This document shows positions 1 to 9,890 of a stretch of DNA of 64,000 nt, one piece after another. Position numbers and translations under genes: made by a program. Each line of letters opens with the position of its first letter. The first letter of the stretch is position 1. The notes beneath the pieces are model-generated. The model was not told the DNA's origin and searched no databases. It worked only from the letters and a program-made list of their open reading frames with translations. Source of the stretch: Myxococcus stipitatus DSM 14675 (GTDB taxonomy: Bacteria > Myxococcota > Myxococcia > Myxococcales > Myxococcaceae); assembly GCF_000331735.1 (NCBI RefSeq), contig NC_020126.1, positions 6,699,501 through 6,763,500 on the forward strand, given 5' to 3'.

Positions 1-2033
1 ACCGGCAGCGTCAGGTGGAAGGCCGTGCCCTTTCCGCGCTCGCTCCAGACGTCGATGATGCCGGAGAGGTTGCCCAGGTTGTTCTTGACGACGTCCAACC
101 CCACGCCCCGGCCGGACAGCTCCGACACGCTGCGCGCGGTGGAGAACCCCGGCAGGAAGATGAGGTTGAGCAGCTCCCGACGCCCCATCTCCTCCGCCTG
201 GGCGAAGGTGATGAGTCCGCGAGAGAGCGCCACTTCGCGCACGCGCAGCTCGTCGATGCCCGCGCCGTCGTCGCGCACCTCGATGACGACGTGGTTGCCC
301 TTCTGCTCGGCGCGCAACGCCACCACCGCCCGCCGCGACTTGCCCGACGCCAGCCTCGAGTCGGGGGCCTCCACGCCGTGGTCGATGGCGTTGCGGATGA
401 GGTGCATCAACGGGTCGCTCAGCTCCTCGACGATGAGCTTGTCCAGCTCCACCTCGCCGCCGCCAATGACGAAGTCGATCTCCTTGCCCGCGTCGCGGGT
501 GATGCGCCGCACCAGCCGCGCCAGCTTGTCGAACACCTGGCCGACGGGGACCATGCGCGCTTCGAGGAGCCCCTCCTGGAGCGCCTCCAGCTTGCGCTCC
601 AGGCCCCGCGTCTCGCGCGCCAGCTCCTGACCGAACAGCTTCGACAACGGCACCACGCCGTCCTGCCGCGCGGACTCCGCGAGCCGCTGGAGGTTGGCCT
701 TGATGAGCAACAGCTCGCCCACCATGTTGATGAGGCCATCCAGCTTGCCGATGTCCACGCGCACCGTCTGCGTCAGCGAACGCAGCGAGGGCTCCACGGC
801 GGCGGCGGCCACGGCGGCGGGAGGCTGCTTCGCCGAAGCCTCCGCCTTCCGGACGGAGGCACGCCCACCAGGGCCCTGCAGGTACGTCACGAGCGACGGC
901 CCCGCTCCACTCGTGGGCCCACTCGCCTCGGCGCCCGCCGCCTTGGACGTCAGCCCCTCCATCGAGGGGAAGCGCCCGGACGCGGCCCGCGCCTCGGGAG
1001 ACAGCGCGAGGTCCTCCAGCGCCTTCACCGCGCTCGTGCTCGTGGCCCCGGGAACACGAGCCGCCTGGGCGACGGAATCCTCGAGTGGGAGCTGCGGCTG
1101 TCCTCCAGGCGAGGCCGCCACCGGCGCACGTGCGCCGCGCTTCTTGCCTCCGCGCTTCGCGGGGGTCGCACTCACGGGCGGCACCACGGCCCCGACCGAG
1201 GGAGGCGTGCCCAGCACGATGGCCGGCGACTCCACCGCGCGGTGCAGGGCCTCCGCGGACCGGGCCGACGCGGAGGGCTCTGGCGGCCGCACGGTGAGCT
1301 GGGAGAGCTCCGCGGGCGTCCCCTTCAGGCCCGCCTCCAGGTCCGTCAACGTCACCTGCGTGCCGAAGATGAGGTCGAAGGCGATGCCATGCGCGCCTCC
1401 GGGCCGCGCGGACGGCAGCGTGCTGATGACCTCGCCCATCGGCTTGAGGCGCGTGTTGAGGTCCGCCAGCCCCTTGTCGAAGTCGGACAGGTCGAACGCC
1501 GCGCGCACGCGCCACAGCGCCACGCCGCGCCGCACATTCTCGCGGAGCCGGTGCTCTTCGTACTCGGTGAAGACCGAGCGCACCTGCGCTTCCAACTCCA
1601 GCCGCTCCAGCGGGTCCTCGTCCTGCGCGGGAGGAGGCTCGCCCAGCCGGGCCAGCCGCTCCGCCATGCCGTTGACCCGCTGGGTGAGGACCTCCGTCTC
1701 GGAGCCTCGCGCCGTCTCCGCCAGCAGCGACTGGAACGCGTCCAGCGCTTCAATCAACGTGTCGAGCACCGAGTCGTCCAGCAGCAGCTTGCCCAGCCGC
1801 AACCGGTCCAACAGGTCCTCCGTCCCATGCGCCAGCCGGGAGATGCGCTCCTGGCCGAACAACCCCGCCAATCCCTTGAGCGAGTGCGCCGCGCGGAAGA
1901 TGCCGTTGACCCGCTCCGGGTCCGCCTCCTGGCCCCGCCGCTCGTCCAGCACGAGCAGGTCCTTGCCCAGCGAGTCCAGGATCTCCGTCGCCTCGGCCAC
2001 GAACTCGGCCAGGGCCTTGCTCGGGGGACTCAC
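1..2033 (-). CDS. cheA: CheA-type chemotaxis histidine kinase (C-terminus cut by window edge)
   Basis: Hybrid-free CheA kinase of a chemosensory pathway, acting in the cytoplasm under receptor/CheW control. Reading the minus strand gives an N-terminal HPt domain with the phospho-accepting His in RAAHSLKGLAG (about residue 50), a long Ala/Pro-rich linker (about 240-380), then the dimerisation and HATPase domains with N box HLIRNAIDHGVE, G1 box VRDDGAGID and G2 box GRGVGLDVV. The C-terminal CheW-like domain would lie beyond position 1. The start is taken as a GTG whose sequence GTGA overlaps the stop of the upstream receiver gene, implying translational coupling. Myxobacteria carry several che clusters; which one this is cannot be told here. 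Confidence 0.93.
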   Translation of the reverse strand, partial: MSPPSKALAEFVAEATEILDSLGKDLLVLDERRGQEADPERVNGIFRAAHSLKGLAGLFGQERISRLAHGTEDLLDRLRLGKLLLDDSVLDTLIEALDAFQSLLAETARGSETEVLTQRVNGMAERLARLGEPPPAQDEDPLERLELEAQVRSVFTEYEEHRLRENVRRGVALWRVRAAFDLSDFDKGLADLNTRLKPMGEVISTLPSARPGGAHGIAFDLIFGTQVTLTDLEAGLKGTPAELSQLTVRPPEPSASARSAEALHRAVESPAIVLGTPPSVGAVVPPVSATPAKRGGKKRGARAPVAASPGGQPQLPLEDSVAQAARVPGATSTSAVKALEDLALSPEARAASGRFPSMEGLTSKAAGAEASGPTSGAGPSLVTYLQGPGGRASVRKAEASAKQPPAAVAAAAVEPSLRSLTQTVRVDIGKLDGLINMVGELLLIKANLQRLAESARQDGVVPLSKLFGQELARETRGLERKLEALQEGLLEARMVPVGQVFDKLARLVRRITRDAGKEIDFVIGGGEVELDKLIVEELSDPLMHLIRNAIDHGVEAPDSRLASGKSRRAVVALRAEQKGNHVVIEVRDDGAGIDELRVREVALSRGLITFAQAEEMGRRELLNLIFLPGFSTARSVSELSGRGVGLDVVKNNLGNLSGIIDVWSERGKGTAFHLTLP

Positions 2034-2404
2034 GGCAGTTTCAGGTACCGGCGCAGGAGCCCTTCCAGGCTCCCGGGCTCGAACGGCTTGACCAGGTACT
2101 CCGCCGCCCCCAACGCGATGCCTCGGTCGCGGTCCTGCTCGTGCCCCTCGGTGGTGATGATGAAGAGCGGCACGTCGCGGTAGTTGGGGTTCTTCTTGAC
2201 GAAGTTGATGAGCTCCAGCCCGTTGATGTCGGGCATGTTGATGTCGGTGATGATGAGGTCGAAGCGGTGGCGCGGCAGGAGCTTCAGGGCCTCGAAGCCG
2301 CTCGACGTCACGAAGGCCTCGATGCCTTCCACGGCCTCCACCGTCGACGCGATGTATTCGCGCGACGCCTTGGAGTCCTCGACAATCAGCACCTTGACAC
2401 GCAT
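2030..2404 (-). CDS. CheY-like single-domain response regulator
   Basis: A 124-residue stand-alone receiver domain. Acidic pocket residues E9/D10, phospho-acceptor D54 in IITDINMPD, the switch Thr in IITTEG and K106 in YLVKPF are all present, so it should be phosphorylatable. It has no output domain. The ATG at 2404 is chosen because it fits the receiver N-terminus (MRVKVLIVEDS); a longer upstream reading is not supported. It overlaps the cheA start by 4 bases, so the kinase next door is its likely phosphodonor. Whether it acts on a motor or another target is unknown. Confidence 0.93.
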   Translation of the reverse strand: MRVKVLIVEDSKASREYIASTVEAVEGIEAFVTSSGFEALKLLPRHRFDLIITDINMPDINGLELINFVKKNPNYRDVPLFIITTEGHEQDRDRGIALGAAEYLVKPFEPGSLEGLLRRYLKLP

Positions 2405-2462
2405 GTGCGCACGCCCCGGACGGTCCCTTACTCTAGCAGAAGCCCCGCCTGGTCGCTGTGTC

Positions 2463-2954
2463 TCAACCCTTCCTGGCTGGTAGGAGCCGGACGAGCCCCT
2501 TGTCCACCAGGAGGGCCACGCGTCCTCCCTTGAACGCTGGGGTGAAGCCCCTCTGGAATCCCTCCGCCCGCGCCGCGTCATCCAGCGCACCTCCAGCGGG
2601 AATCTCCAGCGCCACCGACTCCATCCGGGCCCGGCTGAGCACCTTGCCCGCCGACGCGAGCGCCTCACTCAGCCCGCTTGCGTCCAGTTGGCTGCGGCGC
2701 CCCAGCCCGACGACGAAGATGCGAGGCACCCCCAGCTTCCCGTCGGAGGGCAGCAGCAGCCAGTCGTCCTTCGAGCCGGAGAAGAACCCGCCCTTGAGCA
2801 CCCGCGACAACGCGCCGCACAAGCGCCAGTCCACGTAGCCCGCCGTGGCCGGCAAGGGCCGGTCATCTTCCGCAACAAAGAGACAGAGGGCGTCCACGCC
2901 GCTGAGCGAGTCCAGGCCCTCCATCCCGATGTCGTGCGTCGTCGTCTGGCTCAC
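2463..2954 (-). CDS. Stand-alone M17 leucyl-aminopeptidase N-terminal (macro-like) domain protein
   Basis: A 163-residue protein whose body (VDALCLFVAEDDRPL, then RVLKGGFFSGSKDDWLLLPS, then VPRIFVVGLG) resembles the N-terminal domain of M17 leucyl aminopeptidases. The metal-binding catalytic domain is absent and no downstream continuation exists, so this is not a peptidase. The start is GTG at 2954, with GGAGGAG about ten bases upstream. It lies 32 bases after nusB and before the receiver gene. Its function is unknown; the fold could bind a ligand or partner protein. The family call is from memory of the domain and was not searched. Confidence 0.7.
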   Translation of the reverse strand: MSQTTTHDIGMEGLDSLSGVDALCLFVAEDDRPLPATAGYVDWRLCGALSRVLKGGFFSGSKDDWLLLPSDGKLGVPRIFVVGLGRRSQLDASGLSEALASAGKVLSRARMESVALEIPAGGALDDAARAEGFQRGFTPAFKGGRVALLVDKGLVRLLPARKG

Positions 2955-2986
2955 GGCGCGTGCTCCTCCGGTGGAGACTCAGGCCC

Positions 2987-3409
2987 TCACTGCTTGTTCA
3001 ACGCCACCGCCACCCGGTCCAACAGGCCGTTGACGAACGCGCTGGACTCCTCGGTCCCGAAGTTCTTCCCCAGCTCCACCGCCTCGTTGATGGTGACCTT
3101 GCGAGGGATGTCGGGACGGTACTTCAGCTCGAAGATGCCCACGCGCAGCACGTTGCGGTCGATGCGGGACATGCGGTCCAGGCGCCAGTTGTGGCTGTGC
3201 GACTCGATGAGCCGGTCGATCTCCGCGCGGTGGCCCTGCACGCCTTCCACCAGCTCGCGAGCGAACCGCACCGCGTCCGGGTCCCGCTTGTCTTCATCCG
3301 ACGCGGACCACGCCGACTCCAGCGCGTCATGCACCGACGCGCCCTGCGCCATCTCCATCTGGTAGAGCGCCTGCAACGCCCGCTCACGGCCTGTTCTGCG
3401 CGCGCCCAT
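2987..3409 (-). CDS. nusB: Transcription antitermination factor NusB
   Basis: NusB with NusE (S10) binds boxA RNA and supports antitermination on rRNA operons. The 140-residue protein begins GARRTGRERALQALYQMEMA and contains WRLDRMSRIDRNVLRVGIFEL and PRKVTINEAVELGKNFG, all hallmark NusB segments, and its length matches the family. It starts two bases after the ribH stop codon. The ribH-nusB pairing is widely conserved in bacteria, which supports co-transcription. Confidence 0.98.
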   Translation of the reverse strand: MGARRTGRERALQALYQMEMAQGASVHDALESAWSASDEDKRDPDAVRFARELVEGVQGHRAEIDRLIESHSHNWRLDRMSRIDRNVLRVGIFELKYRPDIPRKVTINEAVELGKNFGTEESSAFVNGLLDRVAVALNKQ

Positions 3410-3411
3410 CG

Positions 3412-3915
3412 CTACCCCTTCCTCGCGTCGAGCGTGGTCATCCGCGAGAACAGGTTCACCATCTCGATGCAGGCCAGCGTGGCCTCGGCGCCCTTGTTGC
3501 CCGCCTTCACACCCGCGCGGTCAATGGCCTGCTCCACCGTGTCCGTCGTCAGCACGCCGAAGGTGACGGACGTCGAGGGGTTGGCCGCCGCCGCGTTGAA
3601 CGCCACCGCGCCAATGCCCTTGGCGCACTCACCCGCCACGTAGTCGAAGTGGGGCGTGCCGCCCCGGATGACGGCCCCCAGCGCGATGACGCCCACGTAC
3701 TGCTTGGACTCCGTCACACGGCGCACGAGGCCGGGCAGCTCATAGGTGCCAGGGCAGCGGTACACGTCCACGTCCGCGTCCGCGACGCCATGGCGGACCA
3801 GCGTGTCCACGGCGCCCTTGGCCAGCTCCTCGGTGATGAAGCCGTTGAAGCGGGCGACACAAATCGCGAAGCGGCCCTTGGGGGGCAGGAAGTCACCTTC
3901 GATGTAGCGAGGCAT
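3412..3915 (-). CDS. ribH: 6,7-dimethyl-8-ribityllumazine synthase
   Basis: Catalyses condensation of the ribityl-aminouracil intermediate with dihydroxybutanone phosphate to give lumazine, the penultimate step of riboflavin synthesis. The 167-residue protein has FAICVARFNGFITEELAKGAVDTL at its N-terminus (substrate-binding Phe/Asn), then YRCPGTYELPGLVRRV, IALGAVIRGGTPHFDYVAGE and VTFGVLTTDTVEQAIDRAG, the canonical lumazine synthase blocks. It sits between ribE and nusB with gaps of 39 and 2 bases, in a ribD-ribE-ribH-nusB operon. No ribBA gene is present in this window. Confidence 0.98.
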   Translation of the reverse strand: MPRYIEGDFLPPKGRFAICVARFNGFITEELAKGAVDTLVRHGVADADVDVYRCPGTYELPGLVRRVTESKQYVGVIALGAVIRGGTPHFDYVAGECAKGIGAVAFNAAAANPSTSVTFGVLTTDTVEQAIDRAGVKAGNKGAEATLACIEMVNLFSRMTTLDARKG

Positions 3916-3954
3916 GCGGCGCTTCCTACACCACCCGGGCCCCGGCGTCGCCTG

Positions 3955-4617
3955 CTACGGCGTGCCGAACCCCGCCGCCCGGACGGCCGCCTCCGTCACC
4001 CCACCCGTCTGGAGTCCCCCCGCCTGCCCTCGCTGGAGCAGGAACAGGCGCGCCACGTACTTTCCGATGGGGTCCGCCTCCAGGTTGACCCGGGCCCCCA
4101 CCGCCTTGGCCCGCAGGGTGGTGCGCTCCTGCGTCTCCGGGATGAGCTGCACGCTGAACCGGTCCGCCCCCACGGTGTTCACCGTCAGACTGATGCCGTC
4201 GATGGCCACCGAGCCCTTCTCGATGAAGTACGGCGCCAGGGCCTCCGGCAGCCCGAAGACCATCACCCACGAGCCGCCCTCCGGCCGGGTCTCCAGCACC
4301 GCGCTGACCTGGTCCACGTGCCCGGAGACCAGGTGCCCGCCCAGCCGGTCCCCCAGCGCCAGGGCCCGCTCCAGGTTCACCTTGTCGCCCGGCCGCACGG
4401 CGTCCAGCGTCGTGCGCCGCAGCGTCTCCGGCGCCGCCTGCACGCGGAACGTGTCGCCCGTGCGCTCCACCACCGTGAGGCACGCGCCATCCACGGCGAT
4501 GGACTCGCCCAGCGCGAAGGAGGCCGCGCCCAGCGACGTGCGAATCCACAAGTCCGTCATCCCGCCCGGAATGACGCGCTCCACCCTGCCGATGTCCTGA
4601 ATGAGCCCGGTGAACAT
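3955..4617 (-). CDS. ribE: Riboflavin synthase, alpha subunit
   Basis: Dismutates two lumazines to riboflavin plus the aminouracil. The 220-residue protein shows the typical internal duplication: two lumazine-binding barrels, the first starting MFTGLIQDIGRVE and the second near HLVSGHVDQVS, with the motif VDGACLTV in the first and IDGISLTVN in the second. The ATG at 4617 is immediately preceded by two overlapping inverted repeats that include the Shine-Dalgarno GAGG and the start codon (listed separately). Genes ribD and ribH flank it on the same strand. Confidence 0.97.
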   Translation of the reverse strand: MFTGLIQDIGRVERVIPGGMTDLWIRTSLGAASFALGESIAVDGACLTVVERTGDTFRVQAAPETLRRTTLDAVRPGDKVNLERALALGDRLGGHLVSGHVDQVSAVLETRPEGGSWVMVFGLPEALAPYFIEKGSVAIDGISLTVNTVGADRFSVQLIPETQERTTLRAKAVGARVNLEADPIGKYVARLFLLQRGQAGGLQTGGVTEAAVRAAGFGTP

Positions 4618-4639
4618 ATGCCTCGGGCATATACCCGAG
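4616..4639 (-). promoter_or_regulatory. Two mutually exclusive hairpins over the ribE ribosome-binding site
   Basis: In the RNA one inverted repeat is CTCGGG-TATATG-CCCGAG (4622-4639). A second is ATATGCC-CGA-GGCATAT (4616-4632). They share bases and so cannot form together. The second buries the GAGG Shine-Dalgarno and the first two bases of the ribE ATG; the first leaves the start codon free but pairs part of GAGG. The repeats are seen directly. A role in tuning ribE translation is inference. No FMN riboswitch consensus is visible and the ribD-ribE gap (118 bases) looks too short for one. Confidence 0.45.
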
Positions 4640-4735
4640 TGTCCCGAGCCGCCACCCTCACGAGCCCCAGGTGTCCGCCATGCACCGACACGCTGAACCG
4701 GGGCATCAGGACGGCTTGGGGCTGGGAGCAGGCCG

Positions 4736-5899
4736 CTACAGCAGGGCCTGGAGCAGGATGTCCTGGCCGTGCTGCTCGAAGGTGAGGTCCTTGACGGAGA
4801 GGGCCTGGGCCATCTCCTTCACGCCCAGGTCTCCCGCCCAGGACAGCCCCTCGCGGCCCAAGAGCTTCGGCGCCAGGAACAGGGCCAGCTCATCCGCCAG
4901 GTGCTCGCGCAGGAAGGAGCCGTACATCTCCGCCCCGCCCTCCACCAGCACGTGGTTGAGGCCCGAGCGGGCCAGCTTGCGCAGGAGCGCCTTCAGGTCC
5001 ACCCGGTCCGCCTTCGCGCGCAGCTGCCACACCTCCACGCCCTGGGCCAGGAAGCGCTTGGCCTTGCGGCCCTCCGGGTCCTCCAGCGTGGCGATGATGG
5101 TGCGCGCCGAGCTCTTCTGGCTGAAGACGCTGTAGCGCGGCGACAGGCGCAGGTGGCTGTCCACCACGACGCGCAGCGCGTCCTTGCCCTTGCCGCCCGG
5201 CAGGCGCGTGGTGAGCTTCGGGTCGTCCTGGCGCACGGTGTTCGCGCCCACGAGGATGACGTCCACGGAGTCGCGCAGCCGGTGCACCCACTCACGCGCC
5301 TTCTCGCCCGTCACCCAGCGCGAGTCGCCCGTGGCGGTGGCCAGCTTGCCATCCAGCGTCGCCGCGGCCTTCAGCGTCACCCAGGGCAGGCCCGTGTTGA
5401 TGGCCTTGAAGAAGGGCCGGTTGAGCTTGTCGGCCTCCGCCTGGAGCACGCCCGTGACGACCTTCACGCCCGCGCGGCGCATCCGCGCCACCCCCTTGCC
5501 GCTCACCTTGGGGTTCGGGTCCGCCGAGCCGCAGAAGACGCGGCGCACACCCGCCTCGATGATGGCGAGGCTGCACGGCGGCGTGCGGCCATAGTGGTCA
5601 CACGGCTCCAGCGTCGAGTAGAGGTCCGCGCCCCGCGCCTTCGAGCCCGCCGCCTCCAGCGCCACCACCTCGGCGTGCGCCGTGCCCGCCTTCTTGTGGT
5701 AGCCGCGGGCGATGATGCGTCCGCCCTTCACCAGCACCGCGCCCACCACGGGGTTGGGGCTGGTGCGGCCCAGGCCCTTGGCGGCTTCCTCCAGCGCGAT
5801 GCGCATGAAGAACTCGGCCACCGCGCGGTCGAAGTCCGCCGCCCGCTTCGCCCGGGGCGCCCGGGTGGCTTCCAGCCGTGCCCGCGTCAGCAGCCGCAT
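4736..5899 (-). CDS. ribD: Bifunctional pyrimidine deaminase/reductase
   Basis: Two-domain riboflavin enzyme. The deaminase half has zinc ligands in GTAHAEVVAL and LEPCDHYGRTPPC (roughly residues 70-115). The reductase half (about 170-387) begins PWVTLKAAATLDGKLAT and has NTVRQDDPKLTTR and LVEGGAEMYGSFL. The length of 387 is slightly long because about 30 residues precede the usual start FMRIALEEAAKGLGRTSPNP. The upstream ATG at 5899 is kept because GAGGGA lies four bases before it and overlaps the nrdR stop (5908-5910). It is the first rib gene of the operon. Confidence 0.96.
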   Translation of the reverse strand: MRLLTRARLEATRAPRAKRAADFDRAVAEFFMRIALEEAAKGLGRTSPNPVVGAVLVKGGRIIARGYHKKAGTAHAEVVALEAAGSKARGADLYSTLEPCDHYGRTPPCSLAIIEAGVRRVFCGSADPNPKVSGKGVARMRRAGVKVVTGVLQAEADKLNRPFFKAINTGLPWVTLKAAATLDGKLATATGDSRWVTGEKAREWVHRLRDSVDVILVGANTVRQDDPKLTTRLPGGKGKDALRVVVDSHLRLSPRYSVFSQKSSARTIIATLEDPEGRKAKRFLAQGVEVWQLRAKADRVDLKALLRKLARSGLNHVLVEGGAEMYGSFLREHLADELALFLAPKLLGREGLSWAGDLGVKEMAQALSVKDLTFEQHGQDILLQALL

Positions 5900-5907
5900 G
5901 TGTTCCC

Positions 5908-6408
5908 TCAGCTTCCTCGGCCCGGGAGGAGCGGCTTCGCCTTGCGCTCGCGCTCCTGGTCCTCGAGCAAATCCTTCAGCTCGTGCATGAACTCGGAGAT
6001 GTCGCGGAAGCTGCGGTACACGGAGGCGAAGCGCACGTAGGCCACCTCGTCCATCTGCTGCAGCCGGCGCATGATCTCCTCGCCGATGACGGACGAGTTG
6101 ATCTCCTTCTCGCCCATGCCCTGCAGGAGCCGCTCGATGGCGACCACCGTCTCCTCGAGCTGCTCCGCCGACACCGGCCGCTTCTCACACGCCTTCTTCA
6201 GCCCGCTGACGATCTTCTCGCGGTCGAACGCCTCGCGCCGGCCGTCCTTCTTCACGATGAGCGGGTAGAGTTCCTCCACCCGCTCATACGTCGTGAAGCG
6301 GCGCTTGCAGGCCAGGCACTCGCGGCGCCGTCGGATGACGGAGCCCTCGTGCGACTCGCGTGAGTCGATGACCTTGTTTTCGGCGTCCTGGCAGAACGGG
6401 CAGCGCAT
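5908..6408 (-). CDS. nrdR: Transcriptional repressor NrdR
   Basis: Zinc-ribbon/ATP-cone repressor of ribonucleotide reductase genes, responding to bound ATP or dATP. Its 166 residues start [19 protein letters not shown], followed by [17 protein letters not shown], giving the four zinc-ligand cysteines. The ATP-cone occupies about residues 48-138 ([15 protein letters not shown]). It lies between glyA and ribD, the common nrdR-rib neighbourhood. A charged tail rich in Arg/Lys follows the cone. Confidence 0.98.
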   Translation of the reverse strand: MRCPFCQDAENKVIDSRESHEGSVIRRRRECLACKRRFTTYERVEELYPLIVKKDGRREAFDREKIVSGLKKACEKRPVSAEQLEETVVAIERLLQGMGEKEINSSVIGEEIMRRLQQMDEVAYVRFASVYRSFRDISEFMHELKDLLEDQERERKAKPLLPGRGS

Positions 6409-6432
6409 ACAGGTGCGGCGCGAGGCTCCGGG

Positions 6433-7689
6433 TTACTTCAGCCGAGAGGCGTACAGCGGGAAGCCCTGTGCGAGCTCCTTCACCTGGCCCCGGATGCGAG
6501 AAAGCGCCGCGTCGTCCTGCGCCGCATCCAGCGCGGCGCCGATGAGCTTGCCCACCATCGCCATGTCCGCCTCCCGCATGCCGCGCGTGGTGATCGCGGG
6601 CGTGCCCACCCGGATGCCGGACGTCGTCATCGGCTTCTCCGGGTCGAACGGAATCATGTTCTTGTTCACGGTGATGCCGGCCTTGTCGAGCACCGCCTCG
6701 GCCACCTTGCCCGTGAGCTGCTTGGGGCGCAGGTCCACCAGCATCAGGTGGTTGTCGGTGCCGCCGGACGTCAGCCGCAGGCCCGCGGACTTCAGCGCCT
6801 CCGCCAGCGCCTTCGCGTTGGCGACAATCTGCTGCTGGTAGGCCTTGTACTCCGGGGTCAGCGCCTCGCGGAACGCCACGGCCTTGCCGGCGATGACGTG
6901 CATCAGCGGGCCGCCCTGGATGCCGGGGAAGATCTGGCTGTTGATGGTCTTCGCGTAGGCCTCGCGCCCCATCACCATGCCGCCGCGCGGACCGCGCAGC
7001 GTCTTGTGCGTGGTGGTGGTGACGATGTCCGCGAAGGGCACCGGCGAGGGGTGGACCCCCGCGGCGACCAGGCCCGCGATGTGCGCCATGTCCACGAACA
7101 TGGCCGCGCCGGACTCGTCGGCGATCTCCCGGAACTTCGCGAAGTCGATGGTGCGCGGATAGGCGCTGGCGCCCACGACGAGCACCTTCGGCTTGTGCTC
7201 CTGCGCGAGCGCACGCACCTGCGCGTAGTCGATGGTCTCCGTGTCGCGCGTCAGGCCGTAGTGGACGACCTTGTAGAGCTTGCCGGAGAAGTTGAACGCG
7301 GCGCCGTGCGTGAGGTGGCCGCCGGAGTTCAGGTCCAGCGACAGCATCGTGTCACCCGGCTTCATCAGCGCCATGTACGCGCCCATGTTGGCCTGGCTGC
7401 CCGAGTGCGCCTGCACGTTGACGAAGTCGGCGCCGAAGAGCTGCTTGGCGCGGTCGATGGCGAGGTTCTCCACCACGTCCACCACCTCGCAACCGCCGTA
7501 GTAGCGCTTGCCGGGGTAGCCTTCCGCGTACTTGTTGGTGAGCACGGAGCCCACCGCCTCCATCACCGCGGGGCTGACGAAGTTCTCGGAGGCAATCAGC
7601 TCCAGGCCATGCTCCTGGCGCTGCGTCTCTTCGTGGACGGCCCGGGCAATCTCGGGGTCCACCTGGGCCAGCGTGCGAATGTTCTCCAT
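6433..7689 (-). CDS. glyA: Serine hydroxymethyltransferase
   Basis: PLP enzyme interconverting serine and glycine while charging tetrahydrofolate with a one-carbon unit. The 418-residue protein contains [31 protein letters not shown], the PLP-lysine motif [16 protein letters not shown] and the substrate Arg region [15 protein letters not shown]. The ATG at 7689 is preferred over an in-frame codon five residues upstream because AGGAG lies seven bases before it. It lies 24 bases from nrdR and 45 from rpiB on the same strand. Confidence 0.98.
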   Translation of the reverse strand: MENIRTLAQVDPEIARAVHEETQRQEHGLELIASENFVSPAVMEAVGSVLTNKYAEGYPGKRYYGGCEVVDVVENLAIDRAKQLFGADFVNVQAHSGSQANMGAYMALMKPGDTMLSLDLNSGGHLTHGAAFNFSGKLYKVVHYGLTRDTETIDYAQVRALAQEHKPKVLVVGASAYPRTIDFAKFREIADESGAAMFVDMAHIAGLVAAGVHPSPVPFADIVTTTTHKTLRGPRGGMVMGREAYAKTINSQIFPGIQGGPLMHVIAGKAVAFREALTPEYKAYQQQIVANAKALAEALKSAGLRLTSGGTDNHLMLVDLRPKQLTGKVAEAVLDKAGITVNKNMIPFDPEKPMTTSGIRVGTPAITTRGMREADMAMVGKLIGAALDAAQDDAALSRIRGQVKELAQGFPLYASRLK

Positions 7690-7734
7690 GGCGGATCTCC
7701 TCACGACGAAAGGGGGACGGCGACAAGCCGCCAG

Positions 7735-8178
7735 CTAGCGCTGGGACTCGACCTCGCGAATCATCTGCACGCGACGCTCGTGGCGACCGCCCGAGAACGC
7801 CGTGTCCAGGAACGCCTCCAGGATGGCCCGGCCCACGCCGGCACCCACCACGCGCTGGCCCAGGCACAGCACGTTGGCGTCATTGTGGGCCCGCGACATG
7901 CGAGCCTCGAACTCCGTGGTGCACAGGGCCGCGCGGATGCCCTGGTACTTGTTGGCCACGATGCTCATGCCGATGCCGGTGCCGCACACCAGCACGCCCA
8001 GCGTGGCCTCGCCGGACACCACCGCCCGAGTCACTCGGGCGGCGAAGTCCGGATAGTCCACCGAGTCTTTCGCGAACGGGCCCACGTCTTCATGGGCCAC
8101 ATTCCGCTCCCGGAGCACCGCCACCAACTCCTGGCGGAGCTCCAGGCCCGCGTGGTCCGAAGCAAGGATGACTTTCAC
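7735..8178 (-). CDS. rpiB: Ribose-5-phosphate isomerase B
   Basis: Interconverts ribose 5-phosphate and ribulose 5-phosphate. The 147-residue RpiB/LacAB protein begins KVILASDHAGLELRQEL, has DYPDFAARV, the active-site Cys loop LVCGTGIGMSIVANK and ARMSRAHNDANVLCLGQRVVG. Start is GTG at 8178 with GAGGGAG seven bases upstream. The rpiB-glyA-nrdR-rib order is shared by many bacteria. Its product feeds ribulose 5-phosphate to the riboflavin pathway, though the pairing may simply reflect an ancient operon. Confidence 0.97.
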   Translation of the reverse strand: MKVILASDHAGLELRQELVAVLRERNVAHEDVGPFAKDSVDYPDFAARVTRAVVSGEATLGVLVCGTGIGMSIVANKYQGIRAALCTTEFEARMSRAHNDANVLCLGQRVVGAGVGRAILEAFLDTAFSGGRHERRVQMIREVESQR

Positions 8179-8199
8179 GCGGTATCTCCCTCGGGTCGC

Positions 8200-9453
<1,254 letters not shown>

Positions 9454-9535
9454 GGTCCTCTCCGGTGGCGAATGGGACGCCGGGGACGCCGCTTGACGCA
9501 GCGTCACCCCGCCCCCCGGCACGCCGTGGTGCTGC

Positions 9536-9784
9536 CTACTCAGCTTGGGGCTTGTGGGTCTTGATGTAGTTGACGGCGTCGCCAACGGTCTTGATGTTCT
9601 CGGCCTCCTCGTCGGGAATCTCGACCTCGAACTCCTCTTCCATCGCCATCACGAGCTCCACGATGTCGAGGCTGTCGGCGCCAAGGTCCTCGATGAAGGA
9701 AGCCTCGGGCTTGATCTCTTCATCGCTCACGCCGAGCTGATCCGCGATGATGCTCTTGACCTTGGCTTCAATGTTCGTCGACAT
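9536..9784 (-). CDS. acpP: Acyl carrier protein
   Basis: 82-residue carrier of acyl intermediates in fatty acid synthesis. The phosphopantetheine site is the Ser in [19 protein letters not shown] (S38). The protein is acidic and four-helical, of standard length. The ATG at 9784 ([13 protein letters not shown]) matches the family; an upstream in-frame extension is ignored. It sits between fabG and fabF. Confidence 0.98.
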   Translation of the reverse strand: MSTNIEAKVKSIIADQLGVSDEEIKPEASFIEDLGADSLDIVELVMAMEEEFEVEIPDEEAENIKTVGDAVNYIKTHKPQAE

Positions 9785-9890
9785 AAGTGCTGAATCCTCC
9801 AGGAACCAGATGAAGGCCCGGAAGGCTTCCCGAGCCCTGTCGAAAGCGGCGGCGGTATATCCCACGACCGCCAGCAATCCAACCGCTGGG

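Noticed and set aside
15-2183. Long plus-strand open frame opposite the CheA gene
   Set aside because: GC-rich antisense shadow; the minus frame has all CheA motifs, the plus frame is Arg/His/Gln-rich noise.
4618-4735. FMN riboswitch before ribE
   Set aside because: Gap too short and no RFN-type conserved blocks; only the local hairpins were found.
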